The notes under the pieces: generated by a model
Seen by the model: the letters and a program-made list of their open reading frames with translations, nothing else
Told to the model about the DNA's origin: nothing
The model's database searches: none
Program-made: the position numbers and the translations under genes
DNA from: Tangfeifania sp.
GTDB taxonomy: Bacteria > Bacteroidota > Bacteroidia > Bacteroidales > Prolixibacteraceae
DNA length: 7,284 bases
Direction: 5' to 3'
Assembly: GCA_018400515.1 (NCBI GenBank)
Contig: JAGYMR010000136.1
Span: 1 to 7,284, forward strand
Shown here: piece by piece, positions 6,393 to 7,284 of the stretch
Layout: each line of letters begins with the position of its first letter
How positions within the stretch are numbered: the stretch's first letter is position 1

Positions 6393-7284
6393 AATATTGC
6401 CGGACGAAATAGAGGGGCCGGTTTTGGACTTCTTTAAAAATCCGGTAGACATATTCCCCGATCAGTCCAAGAAAAGTGAGCTGGACAGATCCGAAAAAAC
6501 TGATGGCCAGAAACATGGAGGACCAACCAATGGGGGCGAGTCCCAGGATTTTGGAAGCGATGGTATAGATGATAGCGGCTAAAAATATCAGTATCCCGAG
6601 CATTCCGAGGTACAAACAAGCTTTTATGGGCCATTTGGAAAAGGAGTAGATGGCATCGGCGGCCAGTGAAAAAAGTTTGCGCCGGCTCATTTTCGGAACC
6701 CCTTTCAGGCGGTTGGGCCGCTCATACAAGATAAATTCGTGTTTAAATCCGATAAAATTCCGGATGCCAGGCATGTAGCGGTTCCTTTCCGAGAACTTAA
6801 GAATGGCTTCATGGGCTTTTTTGTTGATAATGCAGAAGTTACCCGTTTGGGCTACTTGCTGACCTCCGGTGAGCTGGTCAAATATCCGGTGAAAAATATT
6901 GATGTAGATTTTTTTTGAGAATTTTTCATGGCGGGATTCCCGGACGGCTGAGACAATATCGGCGCCGGTGGCTTTAATTTTTTCAAAAAGCACCGGCACC
7001 AGGTCGGGGGGGTCCTGAAAGTCGCCGTCCATCATCACCACATATTCTCCATTTGCGTAGTTGATCCCGGCGGTGAGTGCGGCCTGCAAGCCAAAATTCC
7101 GCGAAAGGGAGAGGATTTTTGTCCCCGCATGTTTTTTCTTGAATTTCAGGAGTTTTTCAAGGGTGGCATCGGTACTCCCGTCGTCCACACAGATCACTTC
7201 AGATGCTTCTCCTGTCTGTTGCAGGGCCTCCGTAATTTCTTCCAACAGCTGGTCCACCAGCTGTTCCTCGTTTAATAATGGAAT
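6385..7284 (-). CDS. GtrB/ArnC/DPM1-like family 2 glycosyltransferase (N-terminus beyond window edge)
   Basis: The visible 299 residues are a polyprenyl-phosphate glycosyltransferase of family GT2, which transfers a sugar from a nucleotide donor to undecaprenyl (or similar) phosphate on the cytoplasmic side of the inner membrane. Motifs in order from the edge are IPLLNEEQL (1-9), VDDGSTDAT (33-41), SRNFGLQAALTAGI (61-74) and the metal-binding DGDFQDPPD (86-94). GNFCIINKKA (148-157) and ERNRYMPGIRNFIGF (166-180) follow. Two membrane helices (about 220-243 and 256-279) precede LIGEYVYRIFKEVQNRP (274-290), which is the GtrB-type ending. The open frame continues through the right edge with the typical PLLNEE N-terminus, so only about 10-15 residues are missing; the GTG at 7257 is an internal Val, not the start. 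It overlaps the GT39-type gene by 8 bp, so the product is most likely the lipid-linked donor used by that enzyme. The sugar cannot be read from sequence. Confidence 0.94.
   Translation of the reverse strand: MPLLNEEQLVDQLLEEITEALQQTGEASEVICVDDGSTDATLEKLLKFKKKHAGTKILSLSRNFGLQAALTAGINYANGEYVVMMDGDFQDPPDLVPVLFEKIKATGADIVSAVRESRHEKFSKKIYINIFHRIFDQLTGGQQVAQTGNFCIINKKAHEAILKFSERNRYMPGIRNFIGFKHEFILYERPNRLKGVPKMSRRKLFSLAADAIYSFSKWPIKACLYLGMLGILIFLAAIIYTIASKILGLAPIGWSSMFLAISFFGSVQLTFLGLIGEYVYRIFKEVQNRPLYFVRQYYE

Noticed and set aside
6393..6452. Upstream ATG at 6452 for the GT39-type gene
   Set aside because: It would add 20 polar residues and a 68-bp overlap with the GT2 gene; ATG 6392 gives a normal N-terminus and a tight 8-bp overlap.
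7255..7257. GTG as start of the GT2 gene
   Set aside because: The frame stays open to the window edge and encodes IPLLNEEQL, the standard GT2 N-terminal strand, so the true start lies outside.

Overview
The window looks like chromosomal DNA of a Bacteroidota bacterium, probably Bacteroidales/Marinilabiliales-like, though the exact group is not fixed by the sequence. The supporting signs are AT-rich intergenic DNA with TAnnTTTG-type -7 boxes, start codons without clear Shine-Dalgarno sequences, signal peptides ending in xAQ, and lipoprotein signals. The set of proteins (a lipoprotein LacZ-like enzyme, a bacterial cysteate synthase homologue and an outer-membrane barrel-like protein) also fits. 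No tRNA, rRNA, CRISPR array, transposase or phage gene is visible.

Layout. Positions 1-592 (minus) hold the N-terminal third or less of a GH2 beta-galactosidase-type lipoprotein that runs off the left edge. Upstream of it on the same strand, 678-1976 encodes a PLP-dependent threonine-synthase-fold enzyme whose motifs match cysteate synthase. A 352-bp intergenic region follows (1977-2328), with a candidate promoter facing each way. Next come two plus-strand genes coupled by an ATGA overlap: a secreted, probably outer-membrane beta-rich protein (2329-3171) and a lipoprotein with an HELVH metallopeptidase motif (3168-3974). A convergent intergenic region (3975-4150) contains a 13-bp-arm hairpin that can terminate the minus-strand operon arriving from the right.

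That operon, read right to left, contains a GtrB/ArnC/DPM1-like family 2 glycosyltransferase (7284-6385, 5' end outside the window), an 11-or-so-pass GT39/PMT-type glycosyltransferase with a C-terminal TPR region (6392-4440, 8-bp overlap), and an 84-residue secreted single-pass protein with a polylysine tail (4405-4151). The GT2/GT39 pairing is a standard logic: the first enzyme loads a sugar onto a polyprenyl phosphate at the cytoplasmic face, and the second uses that lipid-linked sugar on the outer face of the inner membrane. The acceptor is unknown.

The most biologically notable items are the cysteate synthase homologue, which suggests sulfonolipid (capnine-type) metabolism; the unnamed barrel plus metallopeptidase-lipoprotein pair; and the small tailed membrane protein at the end of the glycosyltransferase operon. 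I see no proof of a wholly new system, and the claims are graded accordingly.
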